Shown here piece by piece: positions 6,354 through 6,728 of a stretch of 6,728 nt of DNA. The translations under genes and the position numbers were made by a program. Source of the DNA: Candidatus Poribacteria bacterium. GTDB lineage: Bacteria; Poribacteria; WGA-4E; WGA-3G. The first letter of the stretch is position 1; every line of letters starts with the position of its first letter. Below the pieces are notes generated by a model, which ran no database searches, was not told the origin of the DNA, and was given only the letters and a program-made list of their open reading frames with translations. The stretch spans positions 1 to 6,728 of the forward strand of contig VXXH01000224.1 in NCBI GenBank assembly GCA_009835515.1. Direction: 5' to 3'.

Positions 6354-6728
6354 AATCCTGATGTTCTATAAATATAGCGATATGTTCGAGAATATCACGG
6401 GTCGAAATTATACCGATGGGATACGCTTCGCCTTGATCGTCCCAAACGCAAAGCGGTAAGTGCCGAAAATGCCCGAGGTGCATCAGGTTTAATGCGAACG
6501 CAATCGGGTCACTCGCGCGAAGGGTTTCTGGATCCGGTGTCATTACCTGTTCAACCTTAAATTCCGTAGGCGCGGCGCGCTGCCCGCTCACATGCTGCAG
6601 CAAGTCCCGTTCGGTGATGATTCCGACCAATTGTTCGTCCTCATCAACGACGAGAACACACCCGCGTCCACTCTCCTGCATCATATCAATGACGATAGAG
6701 ACAGGGGATCCAATAGGTACGGCAGCAG
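6352..6728 (-). CDS. CBS-domain protein, C-terminal part (cut by right edge)
   Basis: The frame is open to the window edge, giving 124 visible codons before the TAG stop. An ATG at 6684 exists, but the 14 residues before it (AAVPIGSPVSIVID) are plainly CBS sequence, so the true start is beyond the window. The visible part covers most of one CBS domain (to about 48; SPVSIVIDMM, GCVLVVDEDEQLVGIITERDLL) and a complete second one (about 57-120; VEQVMTPDPETL, FRHLPLCV, YPIGIISTRDIL). The T-E-R-D and S-T-R-D positions are the usual nucleotide-contact residues. It resembles the next gene downstream (MTPDPETL against MIADPETA), suggesting the pair arose by duplication. Whether an additional domain lies N-terminal cannot be seen. 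Confidence 0.88.
   Translation of the reverse strand, partial: AAVPIGSPVSIVIDMMQESGRGCVLVVDEDEQLVGIITERDLLQHVSGQRAAPTEFKVEQVMTPDPETLRASDPIAFALNLMHLGHFRHLPLCVWDDQGEAYPIGIISTRDILEHIAIFIEHQD

Noticed and set aside
6352..6684. CBS gene read as complete, starting at the ATG at 6684
   Set aside because: The frame stays open to the right edge and the 14 residues before the ATG continue the CBS domain, so the gene is partial.

Overview
The window looks like a piece of a bacterial chromosome, of middling G+C, from an uncultured or little-studied lineage. I suspect Candidatus Poribacteria or a close relative. That is inferred from a short secreted LamG-fold protein ending in a 'KLSTTWGALKS'-type tail, from repeat-like intergenic DNA resembling what I remember of that group, and from the gene mix; the sequence alone does not prove it. 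Every gene I can support is on the minus strand, so transcription runs from right to left.

Right half (about 2804-6728): a compact cluster. It begins with a CBS-domain protein cut by the right edge. A second CBS-pair protein follows, whose Shine-Dalgarno overlaps the stop codon of the first. Then come korA (fused gamma-alpha subunit) and korB (beta subunit) of a two-subunit 2-oxoacid (probably 2-oxoglutarate):ferredoxin oxidoreductase. KorAB would convert 2-oxoglutarate, CoA and oxidised ferredoxin to succinyl-CoA, CO2 and reduced ferredoxin. CBS pairs usually bind adenine nucleotides, so the layout suggests an energy-sensing module next to a TCA-cycle enzyme; that link is inference.

Middle (1872-2645): a complete M55 (DppA-type) zinc D-aminopeptidase with all expected metal and catalytic residues, separated from korB by about 160 bp.

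Left half (1-1871): two genes, each behind a near-perfect sigma70-type promoter. One is a secreted LamG-fold protein with a long leader that contains a MITE-like element of about 110 bp with imperfect inverted ends. The other, running off the left edge, is the N-terminal part of an FRG-domain protein that is absent from a complete-ORF view because it is truncated by the window. The spacer between them (354-643) holds the FRG promoter plus short direct and inverted repeats.

No tRNA, rRNA, CRISPR array, transposase gene or convincing Rho-independent terminator was seen.
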